The notes under the pieces are model-generated. The model made no database searches. It saw only the letters and a program-made list of their open reading frames with translations, and was not told the origin of the DNA. From positions 4,330,350 through 4,394,349 of the forward strand of contig NC_084773.1 in assembly GCF_028858725.1 (NCBI RefSeq): a DNA stretch of 64,000 nt, given 5' to 3'. Position numbers and translations under genes: made by a program. Shown here in pieces: positions 27,868 through 41,026 of this stretch (positions are counted from its first letter, which is position 1; the number at the start of each line of letters is the position of its first letter). Origin of the DNA: Colius striatus. Taxonomy: Eukaryota; Chordata; Aves; Coliiformes; Coliidae.

Positions 27868-28891
27868 ACTGTTACAGATTATTCTATGCCAGTGATTCAG
27901 CCTGGACAGAAGCTGAAACTTCCAGATTTCCCAAATACTGACAAAACAAAACAGCAAAAGAAAGGGATGATTTTCCCCAGCTTTTCTGCCTGGTTCTACA
28001 GGAGGCTGTGGTTACAGTGCAATTTTCCAATGGGGAGAAATGAAGTGAGAATGAGAACTAAGAAAGTCAATCAGAAAACTGAGATTTGTGAGGTACTCTT
28101 GGAAATACCTCACTGAGACTTCACACTGTGGCCTCCTCATTCCCTACTTCAAGACCCTGTGCTCTACTAAACTATTTGTAGTCTATATAAACTGAGTGGA
28201 ACTACAATGTTGTGAGAAACAGATGCTGAGGCTGACCATTCCTGACTCTCCACTCCTGGCAGACAGATGATGTGTTCAGTGAGACTGATCCTGTAAAACT
28301 ATACTTGTGGGGTTGAATTTCTCTTCTATTCAGCTTTTTTTCCCCCTACCCTTCCCCCATGGTGCTTGCCTGGCCAGTAAACCTTTGAAAGGCCCAGCCC
28401 CACCTTTAGATTAAACACTTGCAGATGACCACAACCTCCTTTACTAGAGCTTTGTCATCAAAGCCCTTAGTTGCAGTCCTGCCATAATTCTTTCTCCTGT
28501 GTGTTTACATTCCTCGTGTTCCCACTTCAAACTCTTCAATGCATGACCCCTGCTCTGTGACCATACCTGGGCTATAGAAATATCTCAGGGCAGGCGTGTT
28601 CTTTGCAGGATGTGTGTCTGCTGTAGCTGGAACAGGAGGAGCAGTGGGGTGAGCAGGTCTGCAGTGTGAAGCTTTGAAATACATCCTCAGCCTTTTGCTT
28701 GGGCAGCACAGGGGGAATTGCTGCCTCGTGCTCTCTGCAGTCAGACCTTCTGGACTTGTGCATGTGGACAAATCATGTTTTCAAAGCTTTTGCACTCTTG
28801 GGAGCTGGACTGTCTCTCCATGTGATGTGGCAGCCATCCCCTACTCCACTCTCTGTCCTCAAATTTAGTTGTGCTGATATTACAGTAGGAA
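27868..28891. other. intergenic, nothing recognised
   Basis: About 1 kb between a CR1 tail and the second duplicate copy; I see no supported feature. Confidence 0.5.
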
Positions 28892-29643
28892 AAAACTAGC
28901 TGTGGTTTTTGTGTCATTGTGGCCATCAGGTTTTGAAGAGTACAGCATTTGCCACTGTGTCACCCATACATTTTGCTCTTGCTGCCTCTGCTGCTCTCCC
29001 ACCTTCCTGAGCTCTTCTTGCTTCTCCTCCTTACCTCAGCACAATGGACCAGGTTTCCATCACTTGGAAAGCTCCTCATTGTCCCAAAGGTGCCTGGTCC
29101 CTGGCATAGTGCAGTGCCACTCACAACACTGCTAAATCCATCAGCCTCGTCTTTACTTGTTAGCACTGAGCATGAAACTCCTCCTGCGTAGACCTTTTGC
29201 AGATGGGCAAGTCCCGTCACATTGCTTCCTGAAGACATTCCTAGGGAGGGAAGAGTAAACCAAATGCTTTAGTTGGCCAGGTGACTGTGTACTGCTATGT
29301 AACATCTTGAAAATGGCAATTTATTCTAAGCATAGAATCACAGAATTGTTTTGGTTGGAAAAGACCTTTAAGCTCATTGAGTCCAACCCCTCCCCCAGCA
29401 GTGCCATGGCCACCACTAACCCATGTCCCCTGGCTTTGCAATCCCTTCAGGGATGGGGACTCCACCACAGCCCTGGGCAGCCTGGGACAGGACTGGACAG
29501 TATAATTCAGTGCAAATAAATAAACAGTAAGAAACATTAAATAAACCAACTGGAATTGTCAAATTGGGTTCTGAACATGTATTTAGGAATGAGGAGATGT
29601 CAGAAGGCAGGGCCAAGCTAGGACCAAAGAAAACAAAGTTTTT
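28892..29643. repeat. segmental duplicate, copy 2 of 2
   Basis: Direct-orientation copy of 24009-24703 with few substitutions. It carries an ~80-bp AT-rich insertion after GGGCAGCCTGGGACA and a short deletion around 29430. Homology resumes with GAACATGT(G/A)TTTAGGAATG and ends near 29643. The 92-codon minus-strand ORF is kept at 28960-29238. Confidence 0.85.
29332..29483 (-). mobile_element. CR1 LINE 3' fragment (within duplicate copy 2)
   Basis: Orthologous copy of the reverse CR1 tail at 24451-24612, with a short internal deletion. Confidence 0.85.
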
Positions 29644-32600
29644 TACCAGAATAATCTGTCTCAAACTACTAAGAGAGAGAAGGCAACAATTTTTCACAAA
29701 TTGAGTGGGCAGCAATTAGGAAGTTTACAAAAGCAGCAGCTGCTGGTGGGCTCTCACCCATTTCCCTTCGTAACCAAGTACCACGCACATGCTCCTAAAA
29801 CCATTTTGCTCTTGTTAACATTCTTGTTGCCAGTGCCAGAGCTTCTGTGTTTCACTGTCATTCCAGCTACACTTATATTTGTTTTTCTGTCTATTTGGAG
29901 ACAGGCATAAAGTGACAGCAGTTCCCCCAAACCAGCCACCCCAGCTGCCAGGACGGGTCCTCCTGAAGCTGCCGGGTCATCCAAAGTAGTGGAAATTGGA
30001 GAAGCCAACATCAGAGAGGACAAATCTTGGTGCTGCATGCTCAGAGAGGGAACTGGGGCTCCTGGGGATGACCTGTCATCACAGGGGAACACGAGTGGAT
30101 AGATGGGGCTCAGCAGAGCAGCGTGGGAGCGAGGGGACCTGACTGGTGAGCCACAGCTGTGTTGGAACAGAGAGGCCTCCACACCTACTTCGTTGGCAAC
30201 TGGTAAGTCTTGCATCAGTATAAATGGGTTTAATCATATGCTCAAGTGCCAAATAATTCCTCCAAATATTAAGTTATTAAAAAAATCATAATAATCCAAG
30301 AAAAGTTTGTGGGTGTGAGGTGCTTCAGAGCAAACTCGCTGAGCTTAGTCCTCACCGGCTGTGTGAGGACGGGCCTTTTCTACCAGGACAATGTCATCCT
30401 TCAAAGTGTTTTGCTAACATTTTTGACCTATTGCTTAATGCTTCTCTCTTGAAGGCAGTTACATCTGTCCTGCCAATTACTAAGGAAATAGCAGCTATAA
30501 CAGATGTCTGCCTTAGCTCAGTGACGGTGTCAGTTGTACATGGGTACGGCTCTTGATCCTACAGTTTTGTTCCAGTTATGACACTTAATGTTGTTTCAAG
30601 CACAGTTTTAGCAGGACATGGTGTTCTTCTGTAGTAAAGAACCAGAGATTTTGTTTTGGTCTGGATTTCCTTTTTTTAGAATAAAGGCAGAATAAGATTT
30701 TAAAGGGATTTGCCCAGGTTTTGGACAAAAATCAGCTTTTCTGAGGCAAATTCTATTTGAAGCAAAAATGTCATACAGTAATTCTTCCCTTTCCTTATAG
30801 CATCATTGATTCAATACACATTCACCTGGCTTCTTAAGAACATTAAGTGTCATTTCTTCGGAGTAATGAGATTTAATCATCCCTTTCATAATTACACACA
30901 CTCCCCAGCCTCAGGGCATTTCCAGTTGAAGGTAAACATGATCAAACCTGAGACAAGAGCACAGGAGAAAGAGGGTGTGGAGACTATTAGCAGAGACAAA
31001 GGTAAGAGCAACTGCTCAAAAAGCTGAGCTTTTCTGGAAGGATTATGAAAAAGGAAAAATAATTAAAGTGTGGGAATGCAGCACATGCCAGGAGAGCACA
31101 GGGCAGCTATGGCAGAAGAAGCTACTGTGCAGTTCCCAGAGGTGGCTTTAATAACAAAGACAAGGTTGATACAGTACTTGATCTTTCGGAAGATGAGAAA
31201 AAAAAGAGGTCAGGAATTAAGAAGTAATTGGGGAGAGGATGGTAGGAACAGACCAAAGGGAAAAAACTGTCTCTTGGATGGTGGGGATCAGCTCATCTGG
31301 GAGAAAAGCTCTCAGGTTTCTACCTGAGTATCCAAATTCCAAAAGTTTGCTTTGACAGCATGGGTTGCTGTGGATGTGATGCCTTAGATGCTTCATCCAG
31401 GAATGCTACACTGGGGTTTAGGTAGGGCTGAGAGGCTTGAATAGGTTTAAAACATAAGCCAGATCATTTCCAAACCTAATTCCAGTTTAGATGAAGAAGT
31501 AGATCAGATTCACGACCCACAGGCTAAGTAAAAATGAACTTAAAACCTGTGCTATTCAGTAGCCTATGCCAGGGAAAAAACCCACACTCTTTCAAAACGT
31601 TACAACACATTCTGGAGAAAAGATGAACTTCCCAAACACCTTGGAAATACCCAAAGGGGATTTTAAGAGAAGCTTCTCCCATCTCTTCTACACAAGAACC
31701 ACGGTAAATCTTAGAGAAACAGTGTGTCAGCATCAACGTCCTTAATGCAGATTGTAAGTTGAGTTGGATGCTCTTTCCCTGCTTATCACAGCTGTGAAGA
31801 TTAAAAATTAACATGCTGTTGCTAGGTACAGTTTGTATTTCTGAAGTCTCTCCTGTTTCAAGCCATAGACTGCCAACTCACAAAACCAAATATCTAAATC
31901 TCAGTCCATGGAGGAAACCAAACACTAAAATCCCAGTCCCTGAAGGCAGCTAAAGTCTCCATCCTCTGGTTTCCAAACAGCCTTTTATCAGAGTGAATCT
32001 GACAGTTGACTTAAGGTGACCTCTATCATCTGCAAGGAGAATTCTCAAGCAAAGAGCTGAATCAGCTGATGAATTAGCACAATGTCTCAGATTACTTTGT
32101 CTTGCAAAGGGACCAGGGAAAGGTAGGGAGGGGAAAGACAGAAATTTACTCCATTACTCGAATACATCTGAATTGCCTTCAAACTTACAGCTGCTTCAAC
32201 TACAGCTGCCATTTTAAATGCTGCTCTTCCCTTTACAGAAAACAGGATATAACTACATTGCCCTCAAAGTTGCTGTGGTCTCAAATGCAGAGTTCATGAG
32301 CTTCTTATTCTACCCTCAAAATAGGCCAGAGAAGCGTGAGAGAACAATTTGGGATGATACTGGCTGGAATAACTTGCTGGGTGTTTTGAGCACATTTATG
32401 CTGATTTCTATACTGGTGGGAAACAGAGGAGCAGTGTATATTTAGCATAACTCTAAGACAGAAATTATCTCTCATCAAGTTTTGAGTTGATTATTAAGAC
32501 CTGAAGGCTGTTTACACAAGCGAAAACCTGGAACAAGTAATTTTAAAGCATGATTCAAACAGCTGCTGCATCCTTTCCCTGCACTTCAGCTCCTGGATGC

Positions 32601-35600
32601 TGCTGCAGACAGCCCATGCGAGCAGGGAGCACCAGCTTGGCAGCTCACTCAGATGGATTTCAAGAGGACCACAAAGTAATGAAACAGGGAAGGTGTGAGA
32701 AGAGACGTGTCATTTGTCCAGCGTGGATGAGCTTCCAAAATCCATGCCAGAACTAACCAAGTTCAGATGATTTGTGGGAATCAAATGACACAAAGGTTTC
32801 TCACCCTCCTCTTATAAAGGTTTGCCCCAAGCAGTAAGTAGCTTGGAGAGACACAGTTTATGCTTCTCTGTCACAACCTGCAGAGGCAATCAGTGTGTTC
32901 CCCTCTGACAAATGACTGTGGTAAGTACAACGGAGGCTGATGACCCAATTTACAGACCAGCATTGCTGAAGGGATGCTGCAGAAAAGTGCCTAAGAAGAG
33001 CTCCACAGGAAGGTCCAGAGGAGCTGGCATCAGGTTAAAAGATTAACTCCTTGCTGGCAGAGGTGCACAGGGGGTCTGCCCATATGAGAAGCAGTGGGAG
33101 GGTTCCTTACATCCTAACACATGTTCTGAAGAGTCTAGCCAGAGATTTTTTTGACCTGGGCATCCAAAATGAAGATTAAAACACTCCCCTTTGCCTTAGC
33201 TTCTTATCTCTAAAACAGGGGACAAAATATCCTCTCCCTCCACAGGGCTCAAAATAAAACACAAAGCACCAGTGTGCCATAGCTAGAAGGGTCTGGTAAG
33301 CCTCAACAGTCACGATGGATGCAGGAGATAAGACTTGAGTCAATTTATTTGAGAAAATAAATTATTAATGACTTGGTGAGGGTTACCTGTTGCTGCTCTG
33401 ACTGGACCAGTGACAGGCACCATGCTTAGGAGTTCTGGAAAGTAACACGATGTACCACAGCTGAAGGAAGTGCCAGGAAAGAGTATTTGCAAGAGAAGTT
33501 ACCAATCTCACAGCCTTCTCTGCATCATAATTTCCAAGGAAATACTATATATAGGGTTCTGGAATGTAGATAAAGTCCCAGGATCTGGTGGTTTTTAATG
33601 GCTGATGCCTTTCCTTCAGCTGTACAAATTGTCCTCTGACATATCTATACTCCACAAGGATCCTTCTTCCCAGTAACTAGAGAGCAATGCCTGCTGTGCC
33701 TCTTGGAAAGCAGATGCCTTGGTTGAGAAGTGTCAGAGAGGGGAACAGAAAACCTGTAGCTATGACAGAGTTGTTGCCATTATGGGGTTAATTGGGCATT
33801 AACAACTGAGGCACAGGGTGCATTTTCTGGGGATTAATGACCATCTGGGAGAAACTGATGGCCCAGGAAACCCTGATTATTAGTGTTTAGAGCTTGTCCT
33901 TCCTCAAGGTCATTAGTAGAGCTGAAAACGGAGTTCATGTGCCTATTCAAAGGCCACTCCAACCCCCAGAAATTCTGTCCCTGGCTCTGCAGCTTGTGGT
34001 TTGCAGCCAACGGCCGATAAACTGACACGGGTGAGAAGGTTTCTAAAGCATTCAGAGACCATTGTCTGCGTGAAGGGTATAAGGTTCACTGATCAGTTGC
34101 ATTTTAATCTTTTCAGTTCATACTACTCATCAGTTAATTTGTTTCACAGTAACAATTTTTCCCTCAAGCTCATAAGCTGCTATTTTGCTGGTGTCATTCC
34201 CCAAAAGCACAAGTACTGTGGTGCCTCAGAGTTCTACCTGCCATACCTGCCACAAAAAGGTGGGAAATGCAGGACAATCCACCTAAATGGGGAGATTTTC
34301 TTGCTTTGGTGTGAAATGGGAAGGTTCCTATCTTCACTGTTTTTATACAGACACTTCATCTATAGACACAGGAGTATATGGATACAGAAAGAGAGAGGAA
34401 GACAGGAATGCTGTAAAGGCAATGAGGCCCAGTGCCCAAATAACATGGCTCTGTATCTCTTTCACTCTTAACTAATCTTCAGTTCTAGGTAATTTTGTGT
34501 CTTCCTTCTCAGCTCTTGGCTGAGTTATGTGACAGGACCTCTGCTCCAGCACACAGACACATGGTACAAAGCTGCTGATGCCTTCCCTCTGGTGCTGAGC
34601 TCATCTGCTTCATTAGGGTGCCCTAAAAAGTTCTGGAGGCGTTTATGGAGGCAGATGAGTTCCCTCAGCTGCCCTTCCTGTCCTGCTGGAGATTAGGCCT
34701 CTTGTTCCCCTTTTTATAATAGAATTAGCTGAAATGAATATGCTCTGGCTTTTCACCTGCCTCCATCAAGTGCTGCATTAACTGAGGTACCAAATTAGTT
34801 CATCCCAGCAGGACTCTCCAGAGATTACCTGCAATTGCTTCTTATTTGACTACTTTATGTCTCTCATCACTTCCAGTCAGGCAATTTTCCAAGCTTTTTT
34901 GCAAAATCAGATATATTTTATTTCATTTTTTAATCCTTTAGCCCTTTATCTTCTATTTTGTCATTCAGAATTTGTTTCAGAAGTGTTTCACCTTGCCCCA
35001 CCCAGAGGCAGAGCCACTGCTGGGCACTGCCATCCACACAACACAGCACAGCCCTGAAGCAGTAAGGAGTCCTGAACTGTGGGTAAGAAACATGACAGTT
35101 GCCAAGAGGGCTGTCAGCAGTTAAACCCCATTAACTCCTGTCTGCTGGTGCCTGCCAAAAATTGCATGTGTAGACTGAACAACCCCATTTTCCATCCCAA
35201 TGAAGAAAGAATGGTTGGGAAAAGTGAATAATGAGTGTGTAACTTACATTTGCTCACGTTACAAGCAGCTGTGCAGCGTGATGTTTTCAGAGCCCATTGC
35301 TGTTTGATCAGAAGCAGCAGTGGTTTCAGAGATAATAACAGATCACATCAAAAGCAAACCCCCTAACTCTTTTTTTTTTTTCTTCCCCAGCAGAAATGAC
35401 CAATTGAGTTTTGAATAGCTCCAGACTTTAGCAAAGTGTGTATTTGTCCATTATGTGGCTTCAGCCTCTAGACACAGACAAGTCCATACTGAAGCCCAAG
35501 CCATGCATTCAGCCAGCATCCTGGTCCATCTTTATTCACTCCATCTCTTATCTTCCTCACCAGCATTTGCACAGGTATTGAAAAATTCTTTTATGATCAC

Positions 35601-35734
35601 TTCACAAAAATACCTGAGTTTGATTGGTTAAAAGCCAGGGCTCTTCAGTACATCCTGGCTACTGCCAACACAGCTGAACACAACCATCCTCTGCTCAGTA
35701 GCTCCCAGTGCCTGACAATCTACCAGTAATGCCT
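29644..35734. other. intergenic desert, no gene recognised
   Basis: About 6.1 kb without a supported gene. The longest ORFs (about 150 codons at 29754-30215 minus and 34001-34471 plus) lack family resemblance and flanking splice signals in a coherent pattern, so I treat them as chance. At 33787-33806 there is a loosely palindromic GTTAATTGGGCATTAAC, which may be coincidental. Confidence 0.5.
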
Positions 35735-36474
35735 CCCATGTTCCAGTACAGGCAGGGGAATGAACCCGTAGAGAGTTGTGTAGGGGAAAGGGACCTGGGG
35801 GTGCTGGTGGGCAGCAGGATGAGCATGAGCCAACAACGTGCCCTCATGGCCAACAAGGCCAATGGCATCCTGGGGTGGGTTAGAAGGACTGTGGGCAGTA
35901 GGTGGAGAGAGGTTCTGCTCCCCCTCTATTCTGCCCTTGTGAAACCACATCTGGAATAATGTGTCCAGTTCTGGACCTTTCAGTTCCAGAAGGACAGGGA
36001 GCTGCTGGAGAGAGTTCAGTGCAGGGACACAAAGATGATGGAGTGGAGCATCTCCCTTGTGATGAAAGGCTGAGGGAGCTGGGGCTCTGCAGCTTGGAGA
36101 AGACTGAGGGGTGACCTCACTCATGTTTACAAATATATAAAGGGAAGGTGTCAGGAGGATGGAGCCAGGCTGTTCTCAGTGATGGCCAAAGGTAGGACAA
36201 GGGGCAATGGGTACAAGCTGGAACTTGAGAAGAGGTTCCAAAACAAGAAGAGGTTCCAAAGAAACACAAGGAAAAACTTCAGTGTTGAGGTGAGGGAGCA
36301 CTGGAACAGGCTGACCAGATGGTTTGTGGAGTCTCCTTCTCTGGAGATGTTCCAAACCCACCTGGACAAATTCCTGTGTGACCTACTCTAGGTGCTCCTG
36401 CTCTGGCAGGGGGGTTGCATTGGATGATTTTTTGAGGTCCCTTCCAACCCTTAACACTCTGTGATTCTATGAGA
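35735..36474 (+). mobile_element. CR1 LINE, ORF2 end plus 3' UTR
   Basis: It contains degraded ORF2 (GACCTGGGGGTGCTGGTGGG region, later GGCTGAGGGAGCTGGGGCTC) and ends TCCCTTCCAACCCTTAACAC followed by TCTGTGATTCTATG. Several frameshifts make it non-functional. A local partial duplication of GAAGAGGTTCCAAA is visible near 36226-36258. Confidence 0.9.
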
Positions 36475-38764
36475 AGCCCAGGCACGGGCAGGCCATGCTC
36501 AGGGAGTGAGGACCCGAACCTTTCGCTGGTAACAAGCTGCTGTCATCAGATAATCTGAGTGCTTGGCATATGTCCATAGGGCCATTTAAGTGTTCTCTCC
36601 TTCAATGTACAGAGTATGTCCTAAAACCCTTAAAGGCTTAACCAAAACCCTACATGCTTATGCTGTTTCTCCATGAAGCTGCTGAACACAAATTGCTTTG
36701 TTGTGTTATCCATTACAAATCCGTTAAAGCAAATCATTATTTTCAATATTATAGTACTTAAAGCTTTTCTCATTTCTATTTTGATTGCTCACTAGAAGTC
36801 CTTAGAAGTAAAAAGAGAAAGAAGGAGAAAGGGCAAACAGCAATACAACTAACCCAAACACCTCCCCAGGGAGGCATCCTGGCCCTAGGAAACACACATC
36901 AAAAATTCCCATTGTTTCAAGTGGACGCTTTTCCAGCCTTTGTCTTTATGGGCTGAATTAAATTGTAACTCTTTAACTAAGCATAGAAAATTACAGCAAG
37001 TTCTGACTCTGAGTGCCTCATATTAAGTCTCATTGTGTCCCTTTGTTTATATAAAAATATCAAGAAATGGGTGTTTTAAGAACACAGGCTGACTTAGCTC
37101 ACAGGTTTTTCCCTGATCCTGGCAGAAAAAAGAGATTTACTACCTCATCTCTTTATATCTTGTCTACTATGTCAAGGTCTTGGTCATCCCTGCCAGTCTG
37201 CATGCTTTCCTGAGAGCCCTGTTTGCCTAGAACATCCTCAATTGCATTGACAGTCTGTTTAGAGCAATCAAATTAATTTGTGACAAAGGCAATTGCTCCA
37301 AATGACAACAAACAAACCAACCCCTTAATGTTCTGGAGCTCATTTATTTTATTTGTTTACATTGAGCACATTCAAATCATAGTAAAAGTCTTTGTGTTAC
37401 TGTAAGAGGAGTAAGAATAGTGAACGTTTTTCTTCCCATTCAGTCCTTTCCAGTTTGTGGTCCAAGCATCTACCCGTGGGCACAGCCACGAAAACGCAGC
37501 AACTGCCGTTTGCTCACTGGGTTGGGCAGAGGAAATGGGAGGAGGGCTGGGCTAATCCTGCATAGCACAGCTCTCCTTACTGAACAGACATGCTGCTGTG
37601 CACAACAAAGCAGTTCAAGCCTTGATTTTGGCTTTCTTCTCCCAGTTATTCTGAAGTTAAGCAGACTTAACTGAGGTCTGTCTAAGCAGCAACATTCAAG
37701 GTGGTGGTTGCAGGTGACCCTTCAAAGTTAATGTCCCTTTACCATTGATTGAATTAACATGATTAGCCACAGGAGCTTGTATTTAAATAACTTAAAGCCT
37801 CCTTTTATTTTGTTTTTGGATATGCAAAGCTGATGTTCAAGCACTGCTGTTCCCTTGCAAGGTAATTTGCAAGTTTCTAGGGACTGGGGCTCACAAAGGG
37901 GAACAGCGCTTTATGATGCCCAGTGCCCCCTGACAAGCTTGGTCTGTGGCTATTGTAGTGTTCTGATCAAATTTGGTTGAGGCTGGTAATCCAGGAGCTA
38001 TGGTCAAAAGGCAGCACAGCTGATTCAACTACATAGTGCAGAAGATAATTTCTTTTTAGTTATCACATGGCACACACTCTACCTAGCTGGCCACAGGTCT
38101 GGTGCCTACCCTATAGCACACTTCATTCTGTTCTCACACATCATGCCTGCATTAACTCTTTCCCCTTGTGCAGCTCCAACTTTTCTCTGAAGCATAAGAA
38201 GGTGAAGAACAAGCTACTTCTCTGCTGCAGATCTCCACTGCAGGATCAGTGCTGCATTTGCCTGAGGTAAGCTCTTGCATATGCCGATTTAGGTTTCATT
38301 CTTTGGTATGAAATTATTGCCGAGTGAGGAGATGAGAACTCAACTTGAGACCCATGAGTGTGTCACTTATGCTCTCTGAAAGCTCATGTTTCTCCCTACT
38401 CAGTTGAAATTTGATCACTTTGACCCTTTCTGGCCCTAAGATGTAGCAGCACACAAAAATGGAACTAGAAATTAAAGACACTTAGAAAAAGAGACAGATT
38501 ATTTGGGATCCTATTTCAGTCACATCGATTTGCACTGCAGCAGTTGAAAAAACAGAAGTCTATGCTGAAGCAAAAATACCTTTCTACGGTCCCTATTATC
38601 ATACCACCTTTAATAAATTATCTATTTGAATAAAGAGTCACAGCTGAGTGCAGTGCTTTCAAACACCAGCAGTCTCAGGCTTTTTCCTCAGGTCTCTGGG
38701 ACCACTGCCCCAGGCTTGGTTACAGCCACAACGTTGTGCTGAGCAAAGAAACAGGAGGAAACAC
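36475..38764. other. intergenic, nothing recognised
   Basis: About 2.3 kb of AT-rich sequence between two CR1 copies. No supported exon or RNA gene. Confidence 0.5.
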
Positions 38765-39830
38765 AAAAATCATAGAGCAATTTGAGTTGGAAGGGACATT
38801 TCAAGGTGTAGTCCAGTCCCCTGTAATGAGCAGGGACATCTTCAAGTACATCAAGTTGCTCACAGCTTCATCCGACCTGACCTTGTATGTTTCCAGGGTC
38901 AGGGCACCTACCACCTCTCACAGCAAACTCTGCCTGTTGTTTCACCACTCTCATCATAAAAAAAGTCTTTCTTACATCTAGCCTGAATCTCTCCTCTTTA
39001 AAACCATTACCCCTTGTCCTAGTGCAACAGGCTCTGCTAAAACCTCTGCCCAAAACTCTGCCCTATCTTTCTTTGAAGCCCCTTTTCAGTCTTGAATGGC
39101 TGCACTTGGGTCTCCCCAGAGCTGTCTCCTCTCCAGGCTGAACAGCCCCAGCTCTCTCAGCCTGAGGTTTTCCATCCCTCTGACCATTTCTGTGGCCCTG
39201 CTCTGGACCCTCTCCAACAGGTCCATGTCTCTCCGGTGCTGAGGACCCCAGAACTGGAGTCAGCACTGCCAGAGCAGAGTCAAGGGGCAGAATCCCCTCC
39301 CTTGACCTGCTGCCCACCCCACGCTGCTGGTGATGCAGCCCAGGACACAGTTGGGCTTCTAAACAGCAATGCATGTTGCCAGTTCATGTCCAGCTTTTCA
39401 TCCACCAGCATCCCCAAGTCCTTCTTAGCAGGAGAAGCTCTCAATCTCTTCATCTCTTACCTGTATTGATACTGGGGATTGCCATGACCTTGATGCAGGA
39501 CCTTGCACTTGGCTTTGTGGAACCTCATGAGGTTCACCTGGGCCTACTTCTCAAGCTAATCTAGGTCCCTCTGGATAGCATCCCATCCCAAAGGCAGGTC
39601 AACCACACCACTCAGCTTGGTGTTGTCTGAAAACTTCCTGAGGGTGCACTCAATCCCAGTGTGTATGTCACTGACGAAGATATTAAACAGTGCTGGTCCC
39701 AGCACAGACCCCTGCAGGTCACTGCTTGTCACCAATCTCCACTCACACAGCTCAGCACCTGAAAGAGCTAGGGATGCTTTCAGCCTGCTGGCAGCAGCTG
39801 CTAAGAAGAGCCACCTCCTGGTCAAGTTGC
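38765..39830 (-). mobile_element. CR1 LINE, reverse orientation, RT remnant plus 3' UTR
   Basis: Read on the minus strand, it has the end of the reverse transcriptase ([31 protein letters not shown], around 39560-39760), then the ORF2 C-terminal region and 3' tail ending near 38770. The RT active-site triplet region reads SDNT rather than the usual ADDT and the frame is broken downstream. It ends about 100 bp from the orphan CpG island. Confidence 0.9.
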
Positions 39831-39929
39831 TTCCCGGGCCTGAGGAAAATACCAGAACTTCACTGCTTCTGTGCTGCTCTACCTTAGGCGACTATTTTAC
39901 CACGAAGCACAACAGATGCATGTCTAGGT

Positions 39930-40640
39930 GCCTACCTGTGCGCGGTCGGGAGGGAGCCCGGGCGGTGCCCGGCCCAGAGGGCGGTGCGGGGACAGGGAAG
40001 CCCGCAGCCGCCTCTCCGGCATCCGCCCGGCACCCGGTGACGTCAGGAGGAGCGCGGGCCGCCATTGGCCAAGGGGCAGCGGCACGGCCAATGACAGCGC
40101 GGGGAGGGGTTGCGCCGCTGTGGGCCGGGCCGGGCCTCTACCTAGCGCCCGGTGACGTCAGGCGCCGCGCGGGCGGCCGTTGGCGGTCCCTCAGTGGGCT
40201 CGATCGGGCGCCGGCGGACGGGGTGAGCGGCGACGGGCGGCGGCCCGTGCGGGGACAGGGCCTGCGCTCGGCGTCACGCCGGGGTATCCCAGCCTGCGGC
40301 CAGAAGCGCAGCGGCCATGAGAGGGGGAGCCGAGCCATCCCCCCGCAGCCAGTGGATCCGCGGGGCCGCGGCCCTGACGGCCGGGCCGTGGGGGTGGCCC
40401 AGCCCGGGGCCCAGCCGCCTACCGCTGCTGCCCACGGCACCCGGCCCACCCTTCGTGGCACAGAATCCCGTCAAACGATCCCGTCTTTGCCGCCCCGGAG
40501 CGCGTTTGTCGCTGGATTTCCCTCTCGGTCCCACGGTCGGCCGCCTGCCCAGGTTCCCTGGGCTCCCAGGCTGTGTGCTGGCCCTGCACCTCCGCTGCCG
40601 CCATCCCCCAGCCCCAGGGACCCGCTTCTGGTGCTGATGT
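39930..40640. promoter_or_regulatory. orphan CpG island with duplicated CRE/CCAAT module
   Basis: A dense CpG island with two perfect CREs (TGACGTCA at 40038-40045 and 40153-40160), forward and reverse CCAAT boxes (40062-40070 and 40087-40092) and no TATA box. It looks like a genuine promoter. Plausible first-exon donors exist in both directions: GGG|GTGAGC on the plus strand near 40222 and CAG|GTAGGC on the minus strand near 39937. I found no coding exon to attach on either side. CD1 gene A is on the minus strand and ends at 41027, so its own start is 3.3 kb further right. A non-coding RNA or distant gene is possible. Confidence 0.65.
40031..40185. repeat. tandemly duplicated promoter module (~115 bp period)
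   Basis: The block CCCGGTGACGTCAGG, then GCGCGGGC(C/G)GCC(A/G)TTGGC, occurs at about 40034-40069 and again at about 40149-40184. Both copies keep the full CRE; the second has lost the perfect CCAAT complement (GTTGGC). Confidence 0.75.
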
Positions 40641-40859
40641 GCCCCTGGAAAGGTGTGTGTGGGACGCTGGTTCTGCCATGTGGCTGCCCCAGCCTGCAGA
40701 GGCGCTGGCTGGGTTCTGCTGCTTCACGGGAAGCCCAGTGCCCCCAGGGACAGGGACACCCAGTCGATGGGTCAGTGTCAAGGGCTTGTCTCAACCAGGG
40801 ATGAGGAATGTGGGCGCGAACACTGGAGGTCCCATGTGCACAGGGGTGTCAATTCATGG

Positions 40860-40865
40860 TTTATT
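40860..40865 (-). terminator. poly(A) signal of CD1 gene A
   Basis: AATAAA on the minus strand, about 165 bp past the gene A stop codon. It is the only canonical hexamer close downstream. Confidence 0.6.
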
Positions 40866-41026
40866 GCCAAGGAGATACGGGGGAATAGCGTGGCCTCGGG
40901 GACACCCTGCAGTGTGCTGTGTCATCTGCTTTCAGCTCCTGCAGGAGATGGGTGAGGCTGGTCAAGGGCAGGCAGCTACTGTACCCTGGAGCTGAAGGGG
41001 CTGGTGCAGCTGGGTGAGAGGAGACC

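Noticed and set aside
33787-33806. HNF1-like inverted repeat GTTAATTGGGCATTAAC
   Set aside because: The half-site spacing is five bases rather than one, so it does not fit the known binding site, and there is no gene nearby.
34001-34471. 156-codon plus-strand ORF in the desert
   Set aside because: No recognisable domain, odd composition, no supporting exon structure; consistent with chance in AT-rich DNA.
39617-40804. 395-codon plus-strand ORF over the orphan CpG island
   Set aside because: It starts inside an antisense CR1 and runs through GC-rich promoter DNA. The product is low-complexity Ala/Arg/Pro/Gly, so it is most likely chance.
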